NCBI GenBank assembly: GCA_018268375.1
Contig: JAFDWS010000005.1
Location: 25,474-89,473 of the forward strand
Length of the DNA stretch: 64,000 nt
Direction of reading: 5' to 3'
Source of the DNA: Armatimonadota bacterium
Lineage (GTDB): Bacteria > Armatimonadota > Fimbriimonadia > Fimbriimonadales > Fimbriimonadaceae
Shown here in pieces: positions 35,941 through 44,416 of the stretch (position 1 is its first letter; each line of letters begins with the position of its first letter). Both the position numbers and the translations under genes were made by a program. Below the pieces are notes generated by a model. It searched no databases. It was not told where the DNA came from and worked only from the letters and a program-made list of their open reading frames with translations.

Positions 35941-37135
35941 GACGATATGGGGTCTCACCCCGGCTCGAATTCTGGCGCAGGACTCCATCGAGGCTCAGAG
36001 GCAGGCCCTCTTGGCCCCTCCCCCACCCATCGAGTTCGCGCCCTGGAAAGAGGTCGATTCCGACGAGTTTTCCCGCGTCTATGAAGAGACGTTCCCGAGC
36101 GACTTCGTTACTCCCTATCCTGAGAATTCCAACGTCCACCTCAGAGTTTTCTTACCGACGGACGTGCAGAAGCCTGTCCCTGCCGTGGTGATTCTTCACT
36201 ACTGGGGAGCGACCGACCTGTCCCTGGAATCGAACATTGCGCGGGAGCTCAACAACCTCGGCATCGCTGGCGTTGTGATGACCTTGCCCTACCACCTCCA
36301 ACGCACGCCGAAGGGGAGCCGATCGGGAGAAATGGCCCTTCAGTCAGATCCCTCCCGGCTTGTCGGCATGATGGTGCAAAGCACACACGATGTTCGGCGG
36401 ACGGTCGATTGGATCCAATCCCGGCCGGAGTTCGAGAAGAACAAAGTCGCCCTGGCAGGAACGAGTCTCGGCGGCATGGTCGCGAGTCTCGCTTACGGCA
36501 TCGAGAAGCGGTTTGTGGTCGGCTCCTTTGCACTTGCGGGCGTGGACCTCGCCGGTATTTTCTGGGAGAGCTCCAAGGCCGTCACCCAGCGAGAGGAGAT
36601 GCGCCGAAAGGGGATGACGGAAGAACGGCTGCGCCGGGAGCTCGAGGCTGTGGAGCCTGCGCAGTACCTAGACAAGAACGACGGCAGGCGCGAGCTGGTG
36701 ATCGCGGCGAGCTTGGACTCGGTCGTGCCTCCAAAGTTCGCCCGTATGCTGGCCCAGGCGTTGGGTGAACCTTCAGAGGTATGGCTGTCGACGGGGCACT
36801 ACGGAGGCGCTTTGGCGAGGGGCCGTATCGTACGGACGGTGGCGAGGTTCTTCGAAAGCAGCTTCAAGGGCCAGACCTTTGAACCGCCAGCCTCGATCAA
36901 AGCCCCTACGCTGTACTTCGGGCTCGTGTACTCCCCGATTCATGACCTGCAAGTCACGGCTTCCGTTGACCTCTGGCGCACCGGACGGCAGGGAGAGACT
37001 TTTGCCTCCGCGATGCTCACGCCCCAAGGCGTTCAAGGCTTTCTGGGTCAGAGGTTGGGCCCGAACTTGTCGGTCGGAGCGGCGATCTTTCCAAGCCGTA
37101 TTGGCCCTGCGGTTTGCTGGAGAATCGCCTTCTGA
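35927..37135 (+). CDS. Secreted alpha/beta hydrolase
   Basis: 402 residues from the ATG at 35927, or 398 from the ATG at 35939. The first residues (MVAVMTIWGLTPARILAQ) look like a short signal peptide. The fold has the oxyanion strand VPAVVILHYWGATD, the nucleophile elbow GTSLGG with Ser near residue 180, and a likely acid in IAASLDSVVPP. The likely His is in STGHYGGAL. The final 80 residues form an extra beta-rich part (APTLYFGLVYSPIHDLQVTA). The substrate is unknown; the fold is shared with dienelactone hydrolases and acyl esterases. Its 5' end overlaps the divergent repeat-protein gene. Confidence 0.82.
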   Translation: MVAVMTIWGLTPARILAQDSIEAQRQALLAPPPPIEFAPWKEVDSDEFSRVYEETFPSDFVTPYPENSNVHLRVFLPTDVQKPVPAVVILHYWGATDLSLESNIARELNNLGIAGVVMTLPYHLQRTPKGSRSGEMALQSDPSRLVGMMVQSTHDVRRTVDWIQSRPEFEKNKVALAGTSLGGMVASLAYGIEKRFVVGSFALAGVDLAGIFWESSKAVTQREEMRRKGMTEERLRRELEAVEPAQYLDKNDGRRELVIAASLDSVVPPKFARMLAQALGEPSEVWLSTGHYGGALARGRIVRTVARFFESSFKGQTFEPPASIKAPTLYFGLVYSPIHDLQVTASVDLWRTGRQGETFASAMLTPQGVQGFLGQRLGPNLSVGAAIFPSRIGPAVCWRIAF

Positions 37136-37210
37136 CGCTAAGAATGTGGAAAACATTCAGGGGGTGTGTCAAAGTCTGGACTCAAAGAGCATTTAGTCCT
37201 ATCACGATGC

Positions 37211-37216
37211 TATAAT
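37211..37216 (+). promoter_or_regulatory. Consensus -10 element TATAAT before the pseudopilin gene
   Basis: An exact TATAAT lies 34 bases before the TTG start in otherwise GC-rich DNA. No good -35 hexamer is seen at 16-18 bases upstream (AGCATT region). Confidence 0.4.
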
Positions 37217-37249
37217 TAAGGCGTCTGCACCTTTCGGAGGGATGTTCTT

Positions 37250-38119
37250 TTGAAGGCTCGAGCCTACACGCTGACAGAAATGCTGGTAGCCATGACGATC
37301 GTCTTGGTTCTGGCATCTTTGCTCACGCCTGTGTTCCTCACGGCTCGTGACGAGGCGCGCAAGGTCGCCTGTACTCAGAACTTCAAACAGGTCAACTTCG
37401 CTTCAACGCTGTACCAAGTCGACTATGACGACCGGTTCGTCGTCAGCAAGTACTCGACCGGCGTTTACGAGCGGGCAGACACAGACCGGACGTGGGTTCA
37501 GCTCGTTTTTCCCTATTTGCGTTCGTTCGCGTCCACTCGTTGCCCGTCGGACCAGACCATCCGTCCCGGCTTGGATCCGGTCTTCGACGCCGACATGATG
37601 GTCGGCGACAACCTCGAGCGGTACTACACGATGTCGACCCGCGCAAACACCGGGTTCAACTACATCTACCTGTCGCCGCTGGTGAGGGAGGCGAACGGAC
37701 ACTGGGTCGCCAAGCCGCGCGGCGCCACTGAGCTCAACGATCCCTCTCAAACGCTTATCTTCGCGGACAGCGTGTGGGACGTCACGCCGAACGGCCAACC
37801 GATCGGCGGCGGCAGTTACCTGATCGTTCCTCCCTGCCGCTACATGTCTCCCGGTCGCACCGACAGCTTCGAGCTGGCGGGCTACTCCAACGACCGCATC
37901 TACACCGGTCAACGCACGTGGGACGAGGACGGCGCCCAATATCGGCGAACTCGTTTCGGCGGAATCTGGCCGTGGCACGCCGGCCGCTTCACGGCCGCAA
38001 TGGGCGACGGAAGCGTAAAAGTCTTGGCCCTGAACAGGGCTTCGGACGGGTGCACCGTCCATCAAAACTGGGGCGGTCTCATCGTCAACGCTGCCCGCTA
38101 CGTTTGGGATCTTCGCTGA
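37250..38119 (+). CDS. Type II pseudopilin-like protein (DUF1559 type)
   Basis: 289 residues from a TTG start with a strong GGAGG 9 bases upstream; the in-frame ATG alternatives do not fit. The N terminus reads MKARAYTLTEMLVAMTIVLV, a type III signal with Glu at position +5. It has Ala before the cut and Tyr after it, instead of the usual Gly and Phe. The C-terminal WPWHAGRFTAAMGDGSVKVL is the His-Gly...Asp-Gly-Ser-Val motif common in DUF1559/H-X9-DG proteins of Planctomycetes and Armatimonadota. It is probably exported and processed by a prepilin peptidase, neither gene being in the window. Confidence 0.85.
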   Translation: MKARAYTLTEMLVAMTIVLVLASLLTPVFLTARDEARKVACTQNFKQVNFASTLYQVDYDDRFVVSKYSTGVYERADTDRTWVQLVFPYLRSFASTRCPSDQTIRPGLDPVFDADMMVGDNLERYYTMSTRANTGFNYIYLSPLVREANGHWVAKPRGATELNDPSQTLIFADSVWDVTPNGQPIGGGSYLIVPPCRYMSPGRTDSFELAGYSNDRIYTGQRTWDEDGAQYRRTRFGGIWPWHAGRFTAAMGDGSVKVLALNRASDGCTVHQNWGGLIVNAARYVWDLR

Positions 38120-38213
38120 ACCTGAACCCAGGCCCACGTCATCGCCTGACCCATCGGCATAATCAACTCCAGATAGCGGCATTTGTGTGTGCCGTTTTGG
38201 AGTTCAACACAGC

Positions 38214-39143
38214 ATGAAAGTGAGCATTATCGGCGGTGGCGGCAGGGTCGGATCGGACGCCGCGTTCGCCCTCCAAATCACTGGCGTCGTCCGCGAGATC
38301 GCATTGATGGACGCCAATCCCGACATGGCAGCAGGCGAGGCACTCGACCTTCGCCATGGCGCTGCGCTCGTCGGTGGCCAAGTCTTCACAAGTGGCGATT
38401 ACGGCGTTGTCTCCGGGAGCGACTGCGTGGTCATCACTGCCGGCCTACGGCGGAAGCCGGACGAAAGCCGGCTCGATCTGATCAACCGCAACGTCGGGCT
38501 GTTCAAAGGCATTCTGGACGATCTAAAGAAGGTCAAGTTGCCGGACACGGCGACCATCCTTGTGGTCAGCAACCCGGTCGACATTCTGACCTACCTCGCC
38601 ATTCAAGCCGGCCTCTTGCCCGAAAGGCAGGTGGTCGGACTCGGCACCGTCTTGGATACCTCCCGCTTCCGCAGCCTCTTGGCGGCCGACCTCGGGATCA
38701 ATGCTCTCGACGTCAAGGCCCTCATCCTGGGCGAGCACGGCGATTCCATGGTGCCCATTTGGTCTTCTGCCACCGTTGGCGGAGCGTCGATCGGATCAGT
38801 GCCCGGGTGGAGCCAGGAGCGCGGAGACGGCATCTTTGCCGCCACGAAGACCAGCGGCGCCGAGGTCATCCGACAAAAGGGCGGCGCGGGCCGCGCGGTG
38901 GGGATGTCCATCGCCGAGGTCGTGAACGCCATGGCACTTGATAGCGGTGCCGTTCTGCCGATCTCAGCCCTTCAAGGCGGGGCGTTCGGAGTGAAGGACA
39001 TTGCGTACTCGATGCCGACCGTCGTCGGTCGCAAGGGAGCGGTACAGATTTGGGAACCGAAGGTCTCCGATGGCGAAAGGGAAGGACTTCTGAAGAGCGC
39101 CCAAAGCTTGAAGGACACCTGGGCGCAAGTTCAGGCAAGCTGA
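38214..39143 (+). CDS. mdh: Malate dehydrogenase (LDH-like type)
   Basis: 309 residues from the ATG at 38214. The Rossmann motif is GGGGRVGSDAAFAL near residue 7, and the catalytic His is in LGEHGDSMVPIWS near 175. The substrate loop reads AGLRRKPDESR, with Arg just before KP, the position that is Gln in lactate dehydrogenases. Malate/oxaloacetate is therefore the expected substrate. This is an NAD-linked step in central metabolism. A start at 38187 would add nine non-conserved residues. Confidence 0.9.
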   Translation: MKVSIIGGGGRVGSDAAFALQITGVVREIALMDANPDMAAGEALDLRHGAALVGGQVFTSGDYGVVSGSDCVVITAGLRRKPDESRLDLINRNVGLFKGILDDLKKVKLPDTATILVVSNPVDILTYLAIQAGLLPERQVVGLGTVLDTSRFRSLLAADLGINALDVKALILGEHGDSMVPIWSSATVGGASIGSVPGWSQERGDGIFAATKTSGAEVIRQKGGAGRAVGMSIAEVVNAMALDSGAVLPISALQGGAFGVKDIAYSMPTVVGRKGAVQIWEPKVSDGEREGLLKSAQSLKDTWAQVQAS

Positions 39144-39170
39144 TCAAGGGAGTCGGGGGACAATGGCGTT

Positions 39171-40166
39171 ATGGCGCGGGTCACCGTCCTTGTCCCCAGT
39201 TACAACCACGCGCGCTTCCTGCCCGCTTGCCTCGGCTCCGTCCAAGCCCAGACCTTTCAAGACTGGAAGCTCATCCTGCGCGACGATTGCAGCCAGGACG
39301 ATAGCCTTGAGGTCGCGAAGGGGTTTGCCCGCGAGGATCCGCGAATTAGGGTCGAGGTAAACGACCGCAACCTAGGCACTTACGGCACTCAGGCCCTTGC
39401 TCTGCAGGACAAAGACTCCGAGTTCGTCGCCGTTCTGAACAGCGACGACCACTGGTCTCCCGGCAAGCTAGCGGCCCAAGTGGCGGCTATGGACGCTCAC
39501 CCGGAAGCGCCTTTCTCGTTCGTCCTTGGCTGGAAGTCGGACGAGACAGGCGAGCCTGACCTGACCGACGACGTCCACCGTGACTGGCCAACGGAGCCTG
39601 TTACCGACGTCCTTCCGTTCCTCCTCCACGAGAACAGGATCCTCGCGAGCGGCGTGCTCTTCCGGCAAGGCTTTGCTAGCTTCGAACCCAGCATGAGGTA
39701 CTCGGGCGATTGGGCAGCACTCCTGCGAGCTTGTTACGGCAAGAGAGCTGCCTGCGTTCCTGAGCGGTTGACCTACTGGCGGATGCACGGAGTCAATACA
39801 AGCACCCGCAACCCGCGGCAAGCCCTTGAGGAGGCGCGGATCCGCCAGGCCATCTTGGAGAACGAGCGGAGGTGGTTCGCCTCGGGATCGGATCCGGCGC
39901 TCGTTCGCAAACGCCTCACCTTGGGAACCATGGATCTTCTGTCCATCTTCGTCTACCTCGGTGACATGGCGGGGGCCAGGCGCGTCGCGCCCTCACTGGT
40001 CAGGATCGGCAAAGCCTCCGCTCCAGCCCTTAAGAGGGCACTCTATGCTTGGATGCCGCTCGCCAAGGCTCGGCGCCGGCTGTGGGGCGAGCCCAGCCTA
40101 GAGGTTCCGGCCCAGCGCTGTGTCCTTGAGCCCCTCGATCTGAGCCAGGTGATAGTCCCGACTTAG
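39171..40166 (+). CDS. Family 2 glycosyltransferase
   Basis: 331 residues. The GT-A fold start is VTVLVPSYNHARFLPACLGS followed by RDDCSQDDS. The metal-binding DxD equivalent is VLNSDDHW near residue 87, and the likely catalytic region is YSGDWAALLRACY near 180. A YWRMHGVNTSTRNP motif follows. No membrane segment is seen. It probably transfers a sugar onto a cell-surface glycan; the substrates are unknown. No other glycan genes are adjacent. Confidence 0.9.
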   Translation: MARVTVLVPSYNHARFLPACLGSVQAQTFQDWKLILRDDCSQDDSLEVAKGFAREDPRIRVEVNDRNLGTYGTQALALQDKDSEFVAVLNSDDHWSPGKLAAQVAAMDAHPEAPFSFVLGWKSDETGEPDLTDDVHRDWPTEPVTDVLPFLLHENRILASGVLFRQGFASFEPSMRYSGDWAALLRACYGKRAACVPERLTYWRMHGVNTSTRNPRQALEEARIRQAILENERRWFASGSDPALVRKRLTLGTMDLLSIFVYLGDMAGARRVAPSLVRIGKASAPALKRALYAWMPLAKARRRLWGEPSLEVPAQRCVLEPLDLSQVIVPT

Positions 40167-40220
40167 CGAGCCAGCCATTCAAATCCACGCCCTCCCGTCC
40201 AAGAATCTGAGGGAGAAAGG

Positions 40221-40421
40221 ATGAGGATCAAGGATTACGAATCGGGACGCTTCCTGAGCGATGTCAGCGTAGAACTGACGCGCGGAGAGGCGATGGAACT
40301 GTCGCTTTACTTGGCGCGCATGCTCGAGCGGAATGACTTGTGCCTCGTCCATATCACCGATCTCTCCGACGGGCTCCTTGAGCGCGAGCTGACCTTTACG
40401 CTCCAAGCTTGTGCGGCCTGA
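40221..40421 (+). CDS. Small hypothetical protein, 66 residues
   Basis: The ATG follows GAGGGAGAAAGG, a strong ribosome binding site. The protein is acidic and looks globular alpha/beta (RFLSDVSVELTRGEAMELSL, then a strand and a helix), with no signal peptide or membrane segment. Family not recognised. It ends just before the convergent fabH stop. Confidence 0.65.
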   Translation: MRIKDYESGRFLSDVSVELTRGEAMELSLYLARMLERNDLCLVHITDLSDGLLERELTFTLQACAA

Positions 40422-41405
40422 TCACCAGCGGATCAAGTTGGCGCCCCAAACGAGCCCAGCCCCGAAGCCGACAGTCATGACCACGTCGCCCTGCTTCAGT
40501 CGCCCCTCCTTCTGAGCTTCATAGAGGCCGAGAGGGATCGAACCCCCGCTCGTGTTCCCGTACTTCTGAACGTTGACGAAGACCCGCTCGTCGGGGAGTC
40601 CAAGCCTCTTTTGGGCCGATTGGATAATGCGGAGATTGGCTTGATGAGGAACAAACAGGTCAATGTCGTTGGCGTTCATCCCGGCCAGTTCCAGGGCCCG
40701 GCAACAGGCGTCGCCCATGGCGTGCACCGCAAACCGGTAGACCTCGGCGCCATTCATGAACACCGTCGCTTTCTTGCCTTCTGACCAAGCGGCACCGATC
40801 GGAAACTTGGAACCTCCCAGGTCACAAACAATGTGTTTGGCGCCTTCACCGTCGGCAAGCAACACGGTTTTGATCACGCCGCGGTCGGTGTTTTCGCGCG
40901 CCCTGATCACAACAGCTCCAGCCCCGTCGCCAAAGAGGACGCAAGTGGAGCGGTCTGTCCAGTCCACGAACTTTGTGAGAACGTCGACACCCACCACGAG
41001 GACGGTCTTCAGTCGTCCGGACTCGATCATTGCGGCCGCGACGTCCAGAGCGTAGATGAATCCGGCGCAGGCTGCCCCAACGTCCATGGCCCCAGCGTTC
41101 TTTGCGCCGATCGCTTCCTGGATCAGGCAAGACGTGGCTGGGAAGGTGTAGTCGCCGGTGACTGTCCCACAGACCACCATGTCGATTTCGTGGCCTTGGA
41201 CGCCAGCGGCACGCATCGCTTCCTGGGCGGCTAAGACACTCAATGTGGCGGCGGTCTCGTCGGGCGAGCAGACCCTCCGCTCCTTGATGCCGGTTCGTTG
41301 AGTGATCCATTCATCGCTGGTTTCAACCAATTTTTCGATATCAAAATTGGTCATAGTCCGGCTAGGCAGCCCGTGTCCAATGCCCTCGATGACAGCCCGC
41401 GTCAT
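40422..41405 (-). CDS. fabH: 3-oxoacyl-ACP synthase III
   Basis: 327 residues. The Cys-His-Asn triad is present: Cys in VGAACAGFIY near 112, His in FVPHQANLRI near 254 and Asn in YGNTSGGSIP near 284. The enzyme starts fatty acid synthesis by joining acetyl-CoA to malonyl-ACP. Its ATG overlaps the plsX stop by 4 bases, giving the order yceD-plsX-fabH. Confidence 0.96.
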   Translation of the reverse strand: MTRAVIEGIGHGLPSRTMTNFDIEKLVETSDEWITQRTGIKERRVCSPDETAATLSVLAAQEAMRAAGVQGHEIDMVVCGTVTGDYTFPATSCLIQEAIGAKNAGAMDVGAACAGFIYALDVAAAMIESGRLKTVLVVGVDVLTKFVDWTDRSTCVLFGDGAGAVVIRARENTDRGVIKTVLLADGEGAKHIVCDLGGSKFPIGAAWSEGKKATVFMNGAEVYRFAVHAMGDACCRALELAGMNANDIDLFVPHQANLRIIQSAQKRLGLPDERVFVNVQKYGNTSGGSIPLGLYEAQKEGRLKQGDVVMTVGFGAGLVWGANLIRW

Positions 41406-42397
41406 ACCGTTATCAGCCCCATTTCGCTCTTAAAAAAATCGCGGATCGTTCCCACGAGGTCCGCATCGATGGCCTTCGCGGCGATCTTGACCGCGTTCGC
41501 GACCGCCTTGGCATTGCTGCGTCCATGGCCAATGATGCAGATTCCGTTCAGGCCAAGTAATGGCGAGCCACCGTACTCCGCGTAGTCCATTTTCTTACGC
41601 AGGGGAGCGAGGACTTTCTTCATCGGCAGGTAGAGCAGTCTCGAAAGGCCGCCAGGCACTCCCGATCGGATCTCGTCGGCGATGAACTCCGCCACGCCTT
41701 CGGCGGTCTTGAGGACGATGTTGCCAACGAAGGCGTCACAGACGATCACGTCGCAATGCTTGTGGAACATGTCCTTGCCCTCAATGTTGCCATTGAACCA
41801 GTCGTGTTTGCTCATCAGGTCGTGGGCCTCCTTGGCGAAGGCGTTCCCCTTGCCTGGCTCTTCGCCAATGTTGAGGAGGTGGACCTTGGGAGACTCCTTG
41901 CCCATCACCTTCTGAGCGTAGGCCCGCCCCATGAGGGCGAACTCGACCAAGTGTTCGGGATCGACATCGGGTGACGCGCCCGCGTCCAACAACAGAAATT
42001 GTCCGGCGCGGTTTGGAAAAACGCTGGCGATCGCGGGGCGGTGCACGCCCGGAATCTGTCGCCAGGCGAGAAGGGAGGCGGCTGTCGCAGCTCCGGTGTT
42101 ACCGGCCGACACCATCGCTTGGGCCTCACCGGATTTCACCAAGTTTGCGGCCACAACTAACGACGAGTCCTTCTTCTTGCGGATAGCCTCGATCGGCTTT
42201 TCCTCCATCTCGATCACTTCGGTAGCGGGATGGATGTCGACATTGTCGGGAACGGGAGATTGCAGGCACGCTTGTATCCGTGTCGGGTCGCCCACGAGCA
42301 CGAGGTCGCCTTTAACCGACGGCGCGACATCAATGACGCCGCGCACGATCTGCTCGGGGGCATGGTCGCCCCCCATCGCATCGATCGCGATCCTCAT
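41402..42397 (-). CDS. plsX: Phosphate acyltransferase PlsX
   Basis: 331 residues. It converts acyl-ACP to acyl-phosphate for phospholipid synthesis. The N terminus MRIAIDAMGGDHAPEQIVRG is the family signature. VSAGNTGAATAASLL near 95 and CDAFVGNIVLKTAEG near 225 are also conserved. It overlaps yceD and fabH by 4 bases on either side. Confidence 0.97.
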   Translation of the reverse strand: MRIAIDAMGGDHAPEQIVRGVIDVAPSVKGDLVLVGDPTRIQACLQSPVPDNVDIHPATEVIEMEEKPIEAIRKKKDSSLVVAANLVKSGEAQAMVSAGNTGAATAASLLAWRQIPGVHRPAIASVFPNRAGQFLLLDAGASPDVDPEHLVEFALMGRAYAQKVMGKESPKVHLLNIGEEPGKGNAFAKEAHDLMSKHDWFNGNIEGKDMFHKHCDVIVCDAFVGNIVLKTAEGVAEFIADEIRSGVPGGLSRLLYLPMKKVLAPLRKKMDYAEYGGSPLLGLNGICIIGHGRSNAKAVANAVKIAAKAIDADLVGTIRDFFKSEMGLITV

Positions 42398-42921
42398 TCT
42401 TCGTCACCCTTCTTCCACCCTTGCAGTGCCTTGAACGCTGGGTGCCCTGAGAGCCGTTCGTTCTCCTGCCCTTTGACTTCTTCCTTGCAAGGGCCGTCCC
42501 AGCTATCGGAGCAAAGGGGTTGGGAGGGCACGTTGACGATCAAACCCTGTCGGACGTAATGATCGAGGATCAGCGAGTTCTCTTGGAACATGGGCTCAGG
42601 TTCGTCCTCAACCACATGAGCGTACCCCTCGCGCGAATAGGCGGAAGGAACGCCCTCGACGGCGAACTGGTCGTCCATGACGAATTCGAGGTCCTTCTCG
42701 ATCGGCGCACCGCAGCGGGCGCACTCGAAAACAGCTCGTGTCTTGAACCGGCTGGTCAAAAGCAAGAGGTTTCCCGTGCTGACGGCCTCGATTGTTCCCG
42801 AGACGGGTTCAAGCAAGTCGAGGTCTTCTTCTTGGTCCAGTGCCGTCCGTACTTCGAAGGCTAGCTTCTTTCCCGGGTGCTGGACCGCCTCGTTCAGGTC
42901 AAGCAGTCCTTCTCGTTTCAT
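42394..42921 (-). CDS. YceD-family (DUF177) protein
   Basis: 175 residues from the ATG at 42919-42921. The cysteine signature of the family is visible as FECARCGAPIEKDL near 68 and PLCSDSWDGPCKEE near 137. YceD genes usually precede rpmF (ribosomal protein L32) and plsX, and the protein is linked to rRNA or L32 handling. Here its stop overlaps plsX directly, with no rpmF between. A TTG two codons upstream is a possible alternative start. Confidence 0.88.
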   Translation of the reverse strand: MKREGLLDLNEAVQHPGKKLAFEVRTALDQEEDLDLLEPVSGTIEAVSTGNLLLLTSRFKTRAVFECARCGAPIEKDLEFVMDDQFAVEGVPSAYSREGYAHVVEDEPEPMFQENSLILDHYVRQGLIVNVPSQPLCSDSWDGPCKEEVKGQENERLSGHPAFKALQGWKKGDEE

Positions 42922-43043
42922 GGCCAACCCGAGGGGATATTACCGGAGGCCCCCCTTCGCTCACAGGGCAGCCTAGCCTGAACCAATCGGAGGGCTCGTG
43001 ACGTCATTCAAACCGTAAGACGCCTGCTTGCATTCGGCCCAGC

Positions 43044-43073
43044 TTGATTTGTGAACCTCTCGACTGCTATCCT
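43044..43073 (+). promoter_or_regulatory. Likely sigma-70-type promoter of the UBact/proteasome operon
   Basis: TTGATT (43044-43049), 18-base spacer, TATCCT (43068-43073), ending 50 bases before the TTG start of the lipoprotein gene that heads the operon. Inferred by eye. Confidence 0.45.
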
Positions 43074-43123
43074 TATGGTCGGTTCACGCTTGGCCTGGAG
43101 CGGCTTGGCACAGAGGTATCGAC

Positions 43124-44413
43124 TTGAAAAAGTGGTTGATCGCATTTACGGCTAGCGCCGTTCTCATTGGTTGCGGCGGTGGCAGTGGCCTGGATGGCCT
43201 GAACGGAGGCGGAAGCGGCGGCGGAAGCGGCGGCGGTGGCGGCACTCGCACAATCCCGACCCCTAACCTTGGTCCCAACGCACAAATGCAGGTTCTCTAT
43301 TTGAGTGGCCAGGGCCGGCGCAGCCCAGGATCCCAAATTGCGATCCTGGACAACATCATTATCAAGAATTCGAGTACTGACTTCTATCCGAAAGACCACC
43401 AGGGATCGGGCGCAGGCGTCCGCATCCAGTTGGACGGCTACACGCTCAATCAGTACGTCTTCGATGTCCCGATGACGATCGGAGCCGCGTCCAAGACTTA
43501 CGGTCTATTCCCCCTTGAGATCGCAAGAATGGACGAAGAAGACCAGAGCGGTCAGTTCAATCCGATCTTCACTGGGCCGCCACAGCTAGTTGGCTCGTTC
43601 GATACGAACATCCAGTTGTATCCGGGCCGTCAGACGACCATTCAGGTCGTGCTCAACGACCAGATGCTCAGGTTTGACTCCCAATTAGGTGTCGTGTTCG
43701 ACTCGAACCAGTTCAAGCTTGAGAACTACAATCCAGCTGACAACAAGATCGAAGGCTTCATCAGCGACATGGTGAGCTTCGATTGTTCGGCCCTCGCTCC
43801 AGCCGATAGGCCGCTGATGACTGACGGTAGCCGAGCCGTCATGGCCCACTTCTCGGGCGACAGTATCGGAATTTCTGGCCAGTTCAACAACTCGGCGAAG
43901 CCTAAAGCTCTGTTCGACATTTTGAGCCCGATCGTGATCGATTCCGGCGTCTTGACGAAGGAGGAGATCGTCGGTGGCCGCAAAGCCCCGGGTATCTACA
44001 CAGTGAACGAGCCAGATCCGCGAGACCCGTTTGGTAACGCCAAATTGGTCGCGATCCAGGGCATCTATCGGCCCTACACCGAAGTCCTGAACAACCTGAG
44101 CGACTTCGGCATGATCGCCATGCCGACGTCCCGCAACACAGACACCTACCAGGTCGTGTTGTTCAATCGCGACGCAAACGGCACGATCACCGCCCTCTGG
44201 CAGGGCACCATGAAGGCCACCGGCGCGACAAAGGGTGTCCTGAGGCTGTTCAGCCTGGACCAGTTGCCTGACGCAGGGGCCTCCCCGAGAGCAACTGGCG
44301 AAGTCTCGTTCACCAAGGTGGGTGGGCTCATCCGGCAGGGAACGTTCTCGGTCGCCCAGTCTCCGGCCAACTTCCCGTTCCCGAAAACCGGGGGATTTGG
44401 GGTCTTCAGGTAG
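43124..44413 (+). CDS. Glycine-rich lipoprotein heading the UBact/proteasome operon
   Basis: 429 residues from a TTG start with AGAGG upstream. The signal MKKWLIAFTASAVLIGC ends in a lipobox at Cys17 and is followed by a Gly/Ser-rich tether of about 25 residues. The rest is beta-rich without recognised domains; the C-terminal part (about 290-429) has a regular strand pattern. It ends only 3 bases before the dop gene, so it is part of the same transcript. Why an exported lipoprotein is tied to a cytosolic proteasome system is unclear. Chance operon membership is possible. Confidence 0.75.
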   Translation: MKKWLIAFTASAVLIGCGGGSGLDGLNGGGSGGGSGGGGGTRTIPTPNLGPNAQMQVLYLSGQGRRSPGSQIAILDNIIIKNSSTDFYPKDHQGSGAGVRIQLDGYTLNQYVFDVPMTIGAASKTYGLFPLEIARMDEEDQSGQFNPIFTGPPQLVGSFDTNIQLYPGRQTTIQVVLNDQMLRFDSQLGVVFDSNQFKLENYNPADNKIEGFISDMVSFDCSALAPADRPLMTDGSRAVMAHFSGDSIGISGQFNNSAKPKALFDILSPIVIDSGVLTKEEIVGGRKAPGIYTVNEPDPRDPFGNAKLVAIQGIYRPYTEVLNNLSDFGMIAMPTSRNTDTYQVVLFNRDANGTITALWQGTMKATGATKGVLRLFSLDQLPDAGASPRATGEVSFTKVGGLIRQGTFSVAQSPANFPFPKTGGFGVFR

Positions 44414-44416
44414 AGA

